From the NCBI GenBank assembly GCA_023488455.1, contig JAMDDV010000017.1, forward strand, positions 1 through 63,721: DNA of 63,721 nt, written 5' to 3'. The DNA is from Actinomycetota bacterium. Its GTDB lineage: Bacteria; Actinomycetota; Humimicrobiia; Hakubellales; JAMDDV01. Both the position numbers and the translations under genes were made by a program. Under the pieces are notes generated by a model that was not told where the DNA came from, searched no databases, and was given only the letters and a program-made list of their open reading frames with translations. Below are positions 16,259 through 24,890 of the stretch, in pieces (positions within the stretch are counted from its first letter, which is position 1; every line of letters starts with the position of its first letter).

Positions 16259-17257
16259 TTATTTAAAAATTTCTGGGTGGATTGCCCTTGCAAGATCCAT
16301 AAGTCCTATAACCACGCGTGGCCCTGGCCTTGTAACCAAGTCATCATCGACGATAAATACTTTGTTTTCAAGTACTGCTTTTACACCTGATAACCTTTTA
16401 TCTCCTGTTATAGTATCAGGTGTTGGGGCGAGCGTTTTAGGGGCAATTATTATATCGGGATTGATCTCTATTAAACGCTCAACACTGTACTCAGGCCAGC
16501 CGGTCAGGTTGTCTATAGATGCTATGTTGATTCCACCAGCTATTGTAATCATATCATGGATAAAGGTATCGACACCGGCGGTCATAAGTGGTTCGTTCCA
16601 GACTTCGTAAAAAACTTTGGGCCTGTTTTCTTTGGGGATATCTGCGACTTTGGAAGAGATCGCGCCTATGTCTGTTTGCATTTCTGCGATTAACTTTTCT
16701 GCTTCCTTTGACTTGCCTGTAAGCATCCCAATCCTCTTGATGTTATCGAGCGCCATGTCGAGGGTGGTGGGATTGGATATGAACACCTTTATACCATTTT
16801 TCTCAATTTGATCAAGTTTATCTTTTGATAGATCTATACCAAATGCAATTTCGGGATCAAGCGAAATGATCTTTTCTACGTTAAGGTCAACTACACCACC
16901 TATCTGTTCTTTTTCAAGAACTTCAGGTGGGTAGTTATCATATGAAGATACACCGACTACCTTGTCGCCAAGTCCAAGTGCAAAAAGTATCTCAGTGGTG
17001 CTTGGTGCAAAAGAGATAATCCTTTGTGGCTCAGATTCCAGTGTTAGCTCCCTTCCATAATCATCTTTCACGGTCACCGGATATGAGAGTTCTTCTTGAA
17101 CCTCCTGTTCTTGAGCCGATTCTGTGGCTGCAGTCTCGGTATTTTCTGCCGCCTGTCCTGTTTCTTGAGCAGTGGTTATTTTTGTTTTTGTGCACGAAAC
17201 TACTGAGAGTGAAAAGATCAAAAAAGTAATAAGCAATATTGCACTTATCTTTTTCAA
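16259..17257 (-). CDS. Corrinoid-binding lipoprotein of ABC importer (BtuF-like)
   Basis: A 332-residue substrate-binding protein of the helical-backbone metal/vitamin family. It has a lipoprotein signal with Cys22 (SLSVVSC), a Thr/Glu/Ala-rich linker, then [20 protein letters not shown] and [15 protein letters not shown] typical of BtuF/FecB-type proteins. Start is TTG at 17257 with AAGGAG just upstream. The cobalamin riboswitch ahead of it and the cobTUS genes behind it point to corrinoid binding; iron-siderophore binding is the alternative by fold. No BtuC/BtuD genes are in the window, so it must share a permease and ATPase encoded elsewhere. Confidence 0.8.
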   Translation of the reverse strand: MKKISAILLITFLIFSLSVVSCTKTKITTAQETGQAAENTETAATESAQEQEVQEELSYPVTVKDDYGRELTLESEPQRIISFAPSTTEILFALGLGDKVVGVSSYDNYPPEVLEKEQIGGVVDLNVEKIISLDPEIAFGIDLSKDKLDQIEKNGIKVFISNPTTLDMALDNIKRIGMLTGKSKEAEKLIAEMQTDIGAISSKVADIPKENRPKVFYEVWNEPLMTAGVDTFIHDMITIAGGINIASIDNLTGWPEYSVERLIEINPDIIIAPKTLAPTPDTITGDKRLSGVKAVLENKVFIVDDDLVTRPGPRVVIGLMDLARAIHPEIFK

Positions 17258-17316
17258 TTTATCTCCTTTCTTAGGAACGTTACTAGTTTACCAATACTTT
17301 TTTCTAATAAATTTTT

Positions 17317-17352
17317 AGCCCCACCTCCTTCTCTGGAGAATGGGGCTTTTTT
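17317..17352 (+). terminator. Hairpin with T-run read in the plus direction
   Basis: AGCCCCACCTCC pairs with GGAG-AA-TGGGGCT, and six T follow on the plus strand. It lies in the leader between the cobalamin aptamer and btuF. In the minus direction, in which that leader is transcribed, the stem is followed by A-rich sequence, so it does not look like the riboswitch terminator. It may stop antisense reading or be a leader structure that hides a GGAGG. Confidence 0.45.
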
Positions 17353-17401
17353 GCAAATAAAAAATAGCTCCTTTCTCCTTCGGAAAGTGCTTCTTGAGCA
17401 A

Positions 17402-17548
17402 GATTTGGCAGGTCTCCTGACTCGCGGTTTCGCGCCGCTTCACCTTCCCGGAAATTTCCAGTGGTATAGAGCGGCAACCCGCATACAGTGGCGGGACCGT
17501 GTTGGCTTCTCACCAACTTCCCCATTATGCGTTTCGCACCAAATCTTC
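17402..17548 (-). promoter_or_regulatory. Cobalamin riboswitch
   Basis: The minus strand contains the B12-box AGTCAGGAGACCTGCC (17408-17423), preceded by the conserved AAGCCAACACGGTCCCGCCACT-type core (split here as GAAGCCA, GTCCCGCCACTGT) and the four-way junction arms. The outer stem GATTTGG/CCAAATC closes it at both ends. It controls the btuF-cobT-cobU-cobS-cobC operon, so corrinoid sufficiency should repress salvage and uptake. No clear intrinsic terminator follows in the sense direction, which favours translational control. Confidence 0.93.
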
Positions 17549-17567
17549 AGTTTTAAATTTGAGAGCT

Positions 17568-17597
17568 AGTATATAACGGTAAAGTTATCTTTGACAA
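17568..17597 (-). promoter_or_regulatory. Probable promoter of the cobalamin riboswitch operon
   Basis: On the minus strand TTGTCA (17592-17597), an 18-base spacer and TATACT (17568-17573) precede the riboswitch by about 20 bases. Both hexamers match consensus at 5/6 positions. Confidence 0.55.
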
Positions 17598-17612
17598 GCA
17601 TTGTGTCTTGTT

Positions 17613-17975
17613 TTAAGCATTTTTGCATATCTCAACTATTTCTTTGGCCGTGATCGTTCCTGCCTCAAGCATATATCCTAGTAAGATGAAGCCCCCACAC
17701 GGTGGTGAACCTTTAATGTTCTGGACGAAGTCGCAGTCATTCTCAAAAAACGAACAGGGGCCGCACAGGTTTTGTCTGATGTTCTTTATCGTAACAGGTT
17801 TAAGCATCAAATGTGTCAGGTACTTCTTATCAGTTGGGGTTTCAGCCCCTTTTTTTATCAACTCGACAGCCACGATGAATCCCTGGCATGAAAGCTCCTC
17901 ATTTTTTTCAGGCTTGTAATACTTGCAGAAACCCTTACATATTTTGTTAACAAGAGTGTTTTCTTCTCCAAACAT
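17613..17975 (-). CDS. Uncharacterised 8-cysteine protein, divergent from the radical SAM gene
   Basis: I do not recognise this 120-residue protein. It has eight Cys, at 13, 17, 30, 71, 74, 81, 93 and 117, including CKGFC, CGPC and PPCGG. The two groups, C-x3-C-x12-C and C-x2-C-x6-C-x11-C, look like ligands for iron-sulfur clusters or another metal. There is no signal peptide or membrane helix, so it should be cytoplasmic. Its start is 37 bases from the divergent radical SAM gene, with AT-rich promoter-like sequence between them, so the two are probably co-regulated. An electron-transfer or chaperone role for the radical SAM enzyme or its peptide is only inference. Confidence 0.7.
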   Translation of the reverse strand: MFGEENTLVNKICKGFCKYYKPEKNEELSCQGFIVAVELIKKGAETPTDKKYLTHLMLKPVTIKNIRQNLCGPCSFFENDCDFVQNIKGSPPCGGFILLGYMLEAGTITAKEIVEICKNA

Positions 17976-18012
17976 GCTCTAATGAAAGATCTTTTTATTA
18001 TATGATTATACT

Positions 18013-19146
18013 ATGAGATATTTTATGACCAGAGAATGTGTTCTCAAATGGCTTGAGGCTCCTTCCGTCTATCATATTAAGAGGGACGATCTATATGAGC
18101 TTGATGATAGGTCTTTTGGGTTTCTTCAAAGATGCTCATCTGCAAAGGGTTGTCAGTCAGAAGATACAGAATTCATGGAATATTGCCTCCAAGAGGGCAT
18201 ATTAACCAGGGAGAATACTCCTCTTAAACGTCCAGCTCTCATCAGTTCCTCCGACCCGTCGCTTCGTTATCTTGAGCTGCAGATCACAGATAAGTGCAAT
18301 CTTAAATGTAAACACTGCTATATTGATGGTTCAAGTGGAAGCGAGCTTTCGTTAATCCAGATAGAGGATGTGTTATCGCAGTTTGAGGAGATGCAGGGGT
18401 TAAGAGTTCTCATAACCGGGGGAGAACCTCTTTTGCACGCAGGCTTCGACGAGATAAATGAGATGCTTCCGCGATTTTTTATCAGAAAAGTCTTGTTGAC
18501 GAACGGGCTTTTGCTGAGCCGGAAGCTTCTTAAAGGTCTTAATGTTGAAGAGGTGCAGATCAGTGTGGATGGACTTCGGGATGCACACGATGCGATTAGA
18601 GGAAGGGGAACTTTCGCCAGGGCAATTGAGGCGATCAGACTTTCAGTTGAATGCGGTTTTGATGTCTCTGTTGCTACGATGGTTCATCCAGGTAACCTTG
18701 CTGATTTCGATGACATGGAGAGGCTATTTAAGGGCCTCGGGGTCAAGGACTGGACGGTTGATGTGCCTTGCGTTACTGGAAGGTTGGTAGCTCATTCCGA
18801 GTTTCAGATCAGCGCGGCTGAAGGTGGAAGATATCTCGGGTACGGCTATGGCAGCGGTTATCATGGCGATTCTTCGGGTTTTGCGTGCGGCTTGCACCTT
18901 ATGGCAGTATCAGCAGATGGGTCTGTTTCGAAATGCACCTTCTATCAACCTGTGGGCAGGATTGAAGATGGGCTGATGAATTGTTGGGAAAGAATAAAAC
19001 CGATCAGACTTGATGAGCTTAAGTGTGATTGCAAATACATTGAAACCTGCAGGGGTGGTTGCCGGTATCGGGCAGAACTTCTTGGTGATAGCCTGGGGAA
19101 GGACTTTTATCGATGTTACTTTTATGGTATAAATAATAAAAATTAA
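18013..19146 (+). CDS. Radical SAM/SPASM peptide-modifying enzyme
   Basis: A 377-residue protein. Residues ~1-70 resemble a small winged-helix leader-peptide-binding domain (PqqD-like by pattern, not by firm motif). The radical SAM core starts with QITDKCNLKCKHCYIDG, giving the cluster ligands Cys95, Cys99 and Cys102, followed by the GGE-type motif LITGGEPLL. The C-terminus is a SPASM domain with Cys338, Cys340, Cys346, Cys350 and Cys368 plus earlier Cys near 295-315, enough for auxiliary 4Fe-4S clusters. Enzymes of this build modify ribosomal peptides. A 20-codon Cys-rich gene begins 28 bases after its stop, the likely substrate. From memory, the setting resembles peptide maturases found next to cobalamin genes (CbpB-type); I could not check that. 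Confidence 0.85.
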   Translation: MRYFMTRECVLKWLEAPSVYHIKRDDLYELDDRSFGFLQRCSSAKGCQSEDTEFMEYCLQEGILTRENTPLKRPALISSSDPSLRYLELQITDKCNLKCKHCYIDGSSGSELSLIQIEDVLSQFEEMQGLRVLITGGEPLLHAGFDEINEMLPRFFIRKVLLTNGLLLSRKLLKGLNVEEVQISVDGLRDAHDAIRGRGTFARAIEAIRLSVECGFDVSVATMVHPGNLADFDDMERLFKGLGVKDWTVDVPCVTGRLVAHSEFQISAAEGGRYLGYGYGSGYHGDSSGFACGLHLMAVSADGSVSKCTFYQPVGRIEDGLMNCWERIKPIRLDELKCDCKYIETCRGGCRYRAELLGDSLGKDFYRCYFYGINNKN

Positions 19147-19174
19147 TGATACATTAGGAAGGGCGGTGTATTAG

Positions 19175-19237
19175 GTGAAAATCAAAAAGGTATCCAAGGG
19201 AGTATCCACTACCTGCAAGTGCAAAAGCTCTTGCTAA
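19175..19237 (+). CDS. Candidate modified-peptide precursor (20 residues, Cys-rich)
   Basis: The peptide reads VKIKKVSKGVSTTCKCKSSC. It starts at GTG 19175, the first possible start after an in-frame TAG at 19172-19174, with AGGAAGGG at 19156-19163 upstream. Six of the first 17 residues are Lys, and all three Cys fall in the last seven residues (Cys14, Cys16, Cys20), followed directly by the stop. That split into a basic leader and a Cys/Ser-rich tail is what radical SAM peptide precursors such as sactipeptides look like. It lies 28 bases after the radical SAM gene and just before a terminator, so the two share a transcript. It is too short for ordinary gene finders. Confidence 0.7.
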   Translation: MKIKKVSKGVSTTCKCKSSC

Positions 19238-19272
19238 TCAGCAATCAAGTGTATTTTTGTGCAGTATAGTAG

Positions 19273-19329
19273 CAGGTCTTTAGCATTATTATGCTTATCA
19301 AAGTAGCTAGAGGCCTGATTTATTTTTAA
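19273..19329 (+). terminator. Intrinsic terminator after the radical SAM/peptide unit
   Basis: CAGGTCTTTAGC (19273-19284) pairs over 12 positions, two of them G-U, with GCTAGAGGCCTG (19306-19317). ATTTATTTTT follows. It lies 36 bases after the peptide stop codon and closes the two-gene unit. Confidence 0.65.
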
Positions 19330-19389
19330 TCACACTAGTAGTTTAATATCGGAGCCTGCCATAAAAGAGCCCTCTGATATAGACGAGCT

Positions 19390-19626
19390 TTACCTTCCAA
19401 CCATAGAAGAGATCGCAAATCCTTTTTCTTTTAATTTCTCGATTACTTCCTTTAGGTCCTTACCCTGTTTTTTGCAACCTTCAGGTATTGTGGTTTTTCT
19501 ACCAAGTGTCTTTCTTATGATAGGGTTTATCACGCCAAGAAATCCAAGTTCTTTTAGAATGTCTATGAGTTCGGGGTACTGCTCGGTTAGCTCATATACG
19601 CTCTTGTCTAAGTTAATTTCCTTCAT
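19390..19626 (-). CDS. DUF1858 domain protein
   Basis: A 78-residue protein consisting of one DUF1858 domain: MKEINLDKSVYELTEQYPEL, then KELGFLGVINPIIRKTLG, with the usual 'P-x-hxxhh-x-x-GF' pattern of ScdA N-termini. I start at the ATG at 19626, which overlaps the end of the DUF438 gene by 14 bases. DUF1858 and DUF438/hemerythrin proteins are regularly adjacent or fused, so it probably works with the upstream gene. Function is unknown; sensing or repair linked to iron or nitric oxide stress is a common guess. Confidence 0.8.
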   Translation of the reverse strand: MKEINLDKSVYELTEQYPELIDILKELGFLGVINPIIRKTLGRKTTIPEGCKKQGKDLKEVIEKLKEKGFAISSMVGR

Positions 19627-20842
19627 CAAGCAGTCTTTTCTCACCTTCTAATTTTTTTATGTCAGTTATGTCCTGGGTAATCTCTATCGTTCCAAGATAG
19701 TTTGTGTTCTCATCTCTTACAGCAAAAAATCTGATGTATATAAATCTTTCCTTGAAATTAATCCAGAAATCCGCGGAATCTCGCTTGTTCTGCTTGAATG
19801 ATGTGAGAATTTTTTCAACGAGCTCCACGCTTTGCGGCGGATGGCAGTTCTGTACCTTTCTGCCAATTACTGATCTTGTTCTTATAAATATCCTGTCCCT
19901 GCTATCCGTGAAGTATTTTACTGTGTCGTCTTTATCAATAAATGTTATATCCACCGGTAAACTGTTTAATATCCACATGAGTTCTTTTAGCTTTAATTCT
20001 CCTGTTGGAAGGACAATCATGCCTTCATCTTTTATTCTTGGCTCTTCGATCGCCGTTTTTTTAAGCTCCTGTATAAGGGCAGATGTCTCTTTCGGCTGTT
20101 CTATGAACACATAACCGACTTCAGAACTCTCTTTTAGAATCTCGACCCAGTCATCTACATTTAACTTTTCAAGCGAAGTGGGGAAGAGTATGTTTTCTTC
20201 CTTGAATATCATGCCATCGACTTCTTCAATTAGTGGATTTAGCTGTTTGCTCATGTATTCGTCAAGCTGTGACTGATTGTTTAATCCATCAACTTTTGAC
20301 ATTGAATCTTTTAACAATTCTCTTATCTCGTTATCCTTTCCCCACATGACCTTTGATGGGCCCATGAACCCATATCTTTCAAGAAATGGAAAGAGGAGTT
20401 GCTCTTTTCTTGTATAGTGGACGTCGATTCCTTTTAATTTTAACAGCTGTTCCTTTAGCAGGGTTTTCAATTGATAGATGTTATATTGATTCCGATTCCT
20501 TACAAGCTCTTTTACAAAGCCTGTTAACTTTTCTATTTCCCTATTTTCAAGCTTGAATAGAGTTATAGGATGGCTTGGGGACTCTTCTTTGGATAAAGCT
20601 TTTGAGAGAGTTGATTCAAACAAAAGAGCATGGACATTGCAGAATTTTTTAATTTCGTCTGGCGATAACCCTTCATTTATTAGCGACTGCTCAATCTCTG
20701 CTATTTCTGATGAGGTTATGTCTCCAACTTCTTTTTCAAACCTGCTTTTTGCCTCCTGGACGGAAAGGCCTTGATGGAGCTTTCTGATGATGTCCTTAAC
20801 TGCTTCTTTTTTCTGTTCCTTATTGCCAAAAAATTCGCTCAT
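19613..20842 (-). CDS. DUF438 / hemerythrin-like / PAS sensor protein
   Basis: A 409-residue soluble protein in three parts. Residues ~5-75 are a DUF438 region (KDIIRKLHQGLSVQEAKSRF). Residues ~90-240 form a hemerythrin-like four-helix bundle (HYTRKEQLLFPFLERYG, then KEENILFPTSLEKLN) with His and Glu suited to a di-iron site. Residues ~285-400 form a PAS domain (LPVDITFIDKDDTVKYFTDS, ending GTIEITQDIT). No kinase or output domain follows. Families with this architecture are thought to sense oxygen or nitric oxide through the di-iron centre. It is divergent from nadA, which is independent. Confidence 0.85.
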   Translation of the reverse strand: MSEFFGNKEQKKEAVKDIIRKLHQGLSVQEAKSRFEKEVGDITSSEIAEIEQSLINEGLSPDEIKKFCNVHALLFESTLSKALSKEESPSHPITLFKLENREIEKLTGFVKELVRNRNQYNIYQLKTLLKEQLLKLKGIDVHYTRKEQLLFPFLERYGFMGPSKVMWGKDNEIRELLKDSMSKVDGLNNQSQLDEYMSKQLNPLIEEVDGMIFKEENILFPTSLEKLNVDDWVEILKESSEVGYVFIEQPKETSALIQELKKTAIEEPRIKDEGMIVLPTGELKLKELMWILNSLPVDITFIDKDDTVKYFTDSRDRIFIRTRSVIGRKVQNCHPPQSVELVEKILTSFKQNKRDSADFWINFKERFIYIRFFAVRDENTNYLGTIEITQDITDIKKLEGEKRLLDEGN

Positions 20843-20939
20843 GTTTTGAGTTTATAGAATTCCTTTTTATTTTTCAAGCAGCATTAATTTTGGGCAAAAA
20901 AGTCCATAATGCATTAAAATTATCATTTATTGAACCTAG

Positions 20940-21854
20940 ATGGATTACATGGAAGAAATAAGCAGGTTACGGAAAAAACAAAACGCAGTTATTCTGGCTC
21001 ATAACTATCAGGTTGGAGAGGTGCAGGACATTGCCGATTTCGTTGGGGATTCGCTGGAGCTGAGCATAATTGCGTCGAAGATCGATGCAAAGCGCATAAT
21101 CTTTTGCGGCGTGCATTTTATGGCCGAGACTGCCTCGATTCTCGCCAGCAAGAAGGAGGTCTACTTGCCCGTGCTGACCGCAGGATGTCCCATGGCAAAC
21201 ATGATAACTCCCCAGGCGCTGAAGGAAAAGAAGAGAGAGCATTCCGATGCAGCAGTGGTGTGCTATGTAAACAGCTCGGCTGAAGTAAAGTCGCTCAGCG
21301 ACATATGCTGTACATCTTCAAATGCTGTCAATGTGGTTAACTCGATAGACAGCAATAAACAGATACTTTTTGTTCCTGATATGTACCTGGGCGACTACGT
21401 CAGAAAGAGGAGCGGTAGGGAGATGATCCTGTGGAATGGATACTGCCCCACGCATGCGAGGATCCTACCCGAGGATATAATAAAGCAGAAAGAAGTCCAT
21501 GCAAAAGCGAAAGTGGTGGTGCATCCAGAGTGCAAGCCTTCTGTTATTGAACTGGCTGATGCAGCTAGAAGTACGAGCGGGATACTTGCTTACTGTCATG
21601 AAACCGACAGCAAGGAGTTCATAATTGGGACTGAGGTTGGGATTCTACACAGGCTAAAAAAAGAAAATCCAGAGAAGAAGTTTTTCCCAGCATCGATACA
21701 TGCGGTTTGTCCCAACATGAAAAAAACAACTCTGGCGGATGTGTATAACTCCCTTTCTACCTTGAGCAATAGGATAACAGTACCGGTTGAGATAGCCATG
21801 AGAGCTAGAAACGCAATAGAACTGATGGTAAAAATAACACCCACAAAAGACTGA
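20940..21854 (+). CDS. nadA: Quinolinate synthase
   Basis: A 304-residue NadA that condenses iminoaspartate with dihydroxyacetone phosphate to quinolinate. VILAHNYQVGEVQDIADFVG at the start is the family signature. The three [4Fe-4S] ligands fall in DICCTSSNAVN, VHPECKPSV and AVCPNMKKTTL, and the central HAR-type segment is also present. The cluster is oxygen-labile. The gene leads nadA-nadB-nadC, which share short gaps and one direction. Confidence 0.95.
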   Translation: MDYMEEISRLRKKQNAVILAHNYQVGEVQDIADFVGDSLELSIIASKIDAKRIIFCGVHFMAETASILASKKEVYLPVLTAGCPMANMITPQALKEKKREHSDAAVVCYVNSSAEVKSLSDICCTSSNAVNVVNSIDSNKQILFVPDMYLGDYVRKRSGREMILWNGYCPTHARILPEDIIKQKEVHAKAKVVVHPECKPSVIELADAARSTSGILAYCHETDSKEFIIGTEVGILHRLKKENPEKKFFPASIHAVCPNMKKTTLADVYNSLSTLSNRITVPVEIAMRARNAIELMVKITPTKD

Positions 21855-21861
21855 GCGCAGG

Positions 21862-23493
21862 TTGAAGAACTCCTACCTTTATTCGGACAGGTTTTTGGCA
21901 AACCCCAATAATTTCATTGATGTTGGTGAGTCGTCGCCTCTGATAATAATTGGCAGCGGCATTGCAGGTCTATGGGTTTCATACAAGGTTTCGCGCAGGT
22001 TCCTGGTTACGATCGTTACTAAAGGTGAGGTTTCAGATTCAACCACATGGCATGCTCAGGGAGGGATAGCTGCTGCAATACAGAAACCGGATGATCCGGA
22101 AAAACACTTCAAGGACACTTTGAGCGTCGGCCAGGGTTTATGCGATGAAAGAGCTGTGCGGATGCTGGTGGAGATGGCACCACAAATAATATCAGAGCTT
22201 CAGGATGTGGGTGTTAATTTTGATAAAAAGGACGGCACTATTAATTTGACCACAGAGGGAGGGCATTCTTACCCCCGTGTGGTGCATGCAAAGGGTGATT
22301 CAACAGGTGCAGAGATCGAGAATAGCCTGGTTGCGCTGACCAGAAGTGTTGGCGGAATAAATATACTGCAGGAGCATCTTGCGGTTGATATTGTTCTTGA
22401 TGCTGATGGTGCAGTACACGGAGTGACTGTTCTTGATGAGGTCAGCGGCGAATTAAAATACTTAAGGGCGAAATCGATACTGATTGCGACTGGTGGGATA
22501 GGACAGCTTTACGAGTTCAATACAAACCCTGCTGTTTCAACCGGAGATGGCATTGCGATCGCATATCGGGCTGGTGCTGAGATCTCTGACATGGAGTTTG
22601 AACAGTTTCATCCAACGGTTTTCATTACCAAAAAGGGCGAGCCGTTTCTGATTACGGAAGCGCTGCGAGGAGAGGGAGCTTATCTACTTGACCCTGATGG
22701 CAGGAGGTTCATGAAGGGCATACACCCATTAAACGAGCTTGCTCCCAGGGATATTGTTGTTAAGAAGATGGTTGGCGTCATGTGCGAAAAGGCTTGTGAT
22801 AAATTATATCTTGATGCGCGGCATATCCCGGAGAGTAAACTTCTTGAACGGTTTCCGATGATTGTCTCGATGCTCAAGGAGAACGGAATTGATATTCACG
22901 ATGACCTAATTCCGATATCGCCGGCCATGCACTACATGATAGGCGGGATTAAGACGGATGTCAGCGGGGCGACGTCAGTTATGGGTTTATTTTCGTGCGG
23001 TGAGGCTGCCGACACCTGGGTTCATGGTGCTAACAGGTTGGCCAGCAATTCGCTGCTGGAGGGAATGGTATTTGGCAATATCGTCTCAGAATCGATCATG
23101 AAATACATCTCGGCATCATCTGGTGCTGCTAAAAAATCCGATCTAAGCGGTGCTATCTCTCATGAGAGCTCGGCAGGCGACAGCGCAGATATATCTGAAT
23201 TTAAGAGCATGATGTCAAAGTATGCAGGGATCATACGCAGCAAGGTTGGTCTTGATGGACTGCTGGATTACATAATGGGTTCGGGGCTTGAGCGAAAATC
23301 CGGCATCTCGCGGCGAGCTCTTGAAGCACGTAATATGGCGCTGCTCGGACGCCTGATAGCATATGGCGCGATTTTGAGGGAAGAGAGCAGAGGAGTTCAT
23401 TTGAGGGAAGATTTTCCGGATGTGGATGATCTGAAATGGAAGAGGCACATTTCTTTTAAAGAAGGAAGGGTTGAGCTCTCAAAATTTGTATAG
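21862..23493 (+). CDS. nadB: L-aspartate oxidase
   Basis: A 543-residue flavoprotein that oxidises aspartate to iminoaspartate for NadA, using fumarate or oxygen as acceptor. The FAD site is PLIIIGSGIAGLWVSYKV. TWHAQGGIAAAIQKPDDPEK, HSYPRVVHAKGDSTGAEIE and PISPAMHYMIGGIKTD are typical of NadB. The NAGC-type and HGANRLASNSLLEG segments are present. The frame opens at a TTG seven bases after the nadA stop, but the ribosome site there is weak, so the start could be slightly downstream. Confidence 0.93.
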   Translation: MKNSYLYSDRFLANPNNFIDVGESSPLIIIGSGIAGLWVSYKVSRRFLVTIVTKGEVSDSTTWHAQGGIAAAIQKPDDPEKHFKDTLSVGQGLCDERAVRMLVEMAPQIISELQDVGVNFDKKDGTINLTTEGGHSYPRVVHAKGDSTGAEIENSLVALTRSVGGINILQEHLAVDIVLDADGAVHGVTVLDEVSGELKYLRAKSILIATGGIGQLYEFNTNPAVSTGDGIAIAYRAGAEISDMEFEQFHPTVFITKKGEPFLITEALRGEGAYLLDPDGRRFMKGIHPLNELAPRDIVVKKMVGVMCEKACDKLYLDARHIPESKLLERFPMIVSMLKENGIDIHDDLIPISPAMHYMIGGIKTDVSGATSVMGLFSCGEAADTWVHGANRLASNSLLEGMVFGNIVSESIMKYISASSGAAKKSDLSGAISHESSAGDSADISEFKSMMSKYAGIIRSKVGLDGLLDYIMGSGLERKSGISRRALEARNMALLGRLIAYGAILREESRGVHLREDFPDVDDLKWKRHISFKEGRVELSKFV

Positions 23494-23505
23494 GATTTTT
23501 GTTGA

Positions 23506-24369
23506 ATGTTAAAGAAGGAAGAAATTGTAAAACTTAAAGAGCTTGTCAGGATTGCGCTCAGGGAGGACCTCGGGCAGGGATTTGACATCACAACCTGGCT
23601 CACCGTACCGGCTAATTTGGCCTGTGAAGGTAACTTCCTGGCAAAAAGCGATCTGGTGTTGTGTGGAATTCAGGCAGCAAAAGAGGTCTTTAGTAGTATT
23701 GATAATGGCACTATATTCAAGAAATATTTCAGCGATGGAGATTTTGTTAGAGCTGGGCATGTAATAGCCAGGGTCAGCGGTTTGGCTTCTTCGATATTAA
23801 CCGGTGAACGCACTGCGCTCAATTTTTTAAATCATTTATCGGGCATATCGACCCTCACGAGAAGGTTTGTGGAGGCTGTGGAGGGCACAGGTGCGAAGAT
23901 CGTTGATACTCGTAAGACGGTACCAGGATTGCGCTGGCTTGAGAAATATGCTGTCAGATGCGGGGGTGGATGCAATCACAGGTTTGGACTGTTTGACGGT
24001 ATTTTGATTAAGGATAATCACATAATCGCTGCTGGAGGGACAGCTAAAGCAGTACAGGGTGCAAGAGAGGGAGCACCGCATTTGCAAAAAATAGAGGTCG
24101 AGGTATCCAGTCTTGATGAATTAAGGCAGGCCCTTGATGCTGGCGCTGATGTGATAATGCTTGATAACATGAGCCTGGAGGAAACGAGAGAGGCAGTTAA
24201 AATGTGCGCTGGAAGATGCATCATTGAAGCGTCAGGTAATGTCATGCTGGAGCGAGTCAGGGACATAGCACTGTGTGGAGTTGACCTCATTTCCACCAGC
24301 CAGATTACGATGTCGGCTAAGTCAAGCGATATATCCCTGGAGCTGAAACTGGATAAGTCGCGAACTTAA
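23506..24369 (+). CDS. nadC: Nicotinate-nucleotide pyrophosphorylase (quinolinate phosphoribosyltransferase)
   Basis: A 287-residue enzyme that converts quinolinate and PRPP to nicotinate mononucleotide. Key stretches are LREDLGQGFDITT, the substrate site KIVDTRKTVPGLRWLEKYAV and RCGGGCNHRFGLFDGILIKD, then EVEVSSLDELRQALDAGAD and ASGNV near the end. It ends the nadABC group. Its product is also the phosphoribosyl donor used by the CobT encoded at 15186, a metabolic link between the two clusters. Confidence 0.95.
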   Translation: MLKKEEIVKLKELVRIALREDLGQGFDITTWLTVPANLACEGNFLAKSDLVLCGIQAAKEVFSSIDNGTIFKKYFSDGDFVRAGHVIARVSGLASSILTGERTALNFLNHLSGISTLTRRFVEAVEGTGAKIVDTRKTVPGLRWLEKYAVRCGGGCNHRFGLFDGILIKDNHIIAAGGTAKAVQGAREGAPHLQKIEVEVSSLDELRQALDAGADVIMLDNMSLEETREAVKMCAGRCIIEASGNVMLERVRDIALCGVDLISTSQITMSAKSSDISLELKLDKSRT

Positions 24370-24410
24370 GTCATCACTGATTACATGTTCGAAGTCGAGT
24401 ATTTAAGATC

Positions 24411-24830
24411 ATGAGGAATGAGAGATCATCAGGATTTATAGTGTTCAGGCAGGAGAATGACAGGAGGTTATACCTTCTTTTGCATTACGAAGCTGGTCAC
24501 TGGGATTTCGTCAAGGGTAACATAGAGGATGGTGAAGAAGAGCTTAAAGCTGCAACTCGTGAGCTCAAGGAGGAGGCCGGGATAACTGATATCAAAATTG
24601 TTGACGGCTTCAGGGAGAGGATCGGTTATTTTTACAAAAGAGATGGCGTTTTAATTCGTAAAGAAGTAATTTTTTTTGCCGGCACTACTAAAGAAAGCGA
24701 GGTTAAGCTTTCATTTGAGCATACCGGATATGTGTGGGCTGATTATGATGAGGCAATGAAAGTTCTGACATATAAAACAGCGAGAAATGTCCTTGCACTG
24801 GCAGAGAAATACATGAAACAAATAGCTTGA
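24411..24830 (+). CDS. NUDIX hydrolase, Ap4A-hydrolase type
   Basis: A 139-residue NUDIX protein. The NUDIX box G-x5-E-x7-REU-x-EE-x-GU is complete in GNIEDGEEELKAATRELKEE then AGI. The start MRNERSSGFIVFRQENDRRL and LLLHYEAGHWDFVKG resemble bacterial and animal-type bis(5'-nucleosyl) tetraphosphatases, which remove Ap4A under stress. It follows nadC by 41 bases on the same strand but has no clear role in NAD synthesis. Substrate is by family resemblance only. Confidence 0.8.
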   Translation: MRNERSSGFIVFRQENDRRLYLLLHYEAGHWDFVKGNIEDGEEELKAATRELKEEAGITDIKIVDGFRERIGYFYKRDGVLIRKEVIFFAGTTKESEVKLSFEHTGYVWADYDEAMKVLTYKTARNVLALAEKYMKQIA

Positions 24831-24890
24831 AAGTGGCACGTTAATATTGCAAAATCATATACAGTTTAGATTATTTTTTAGGAGGTAGAA

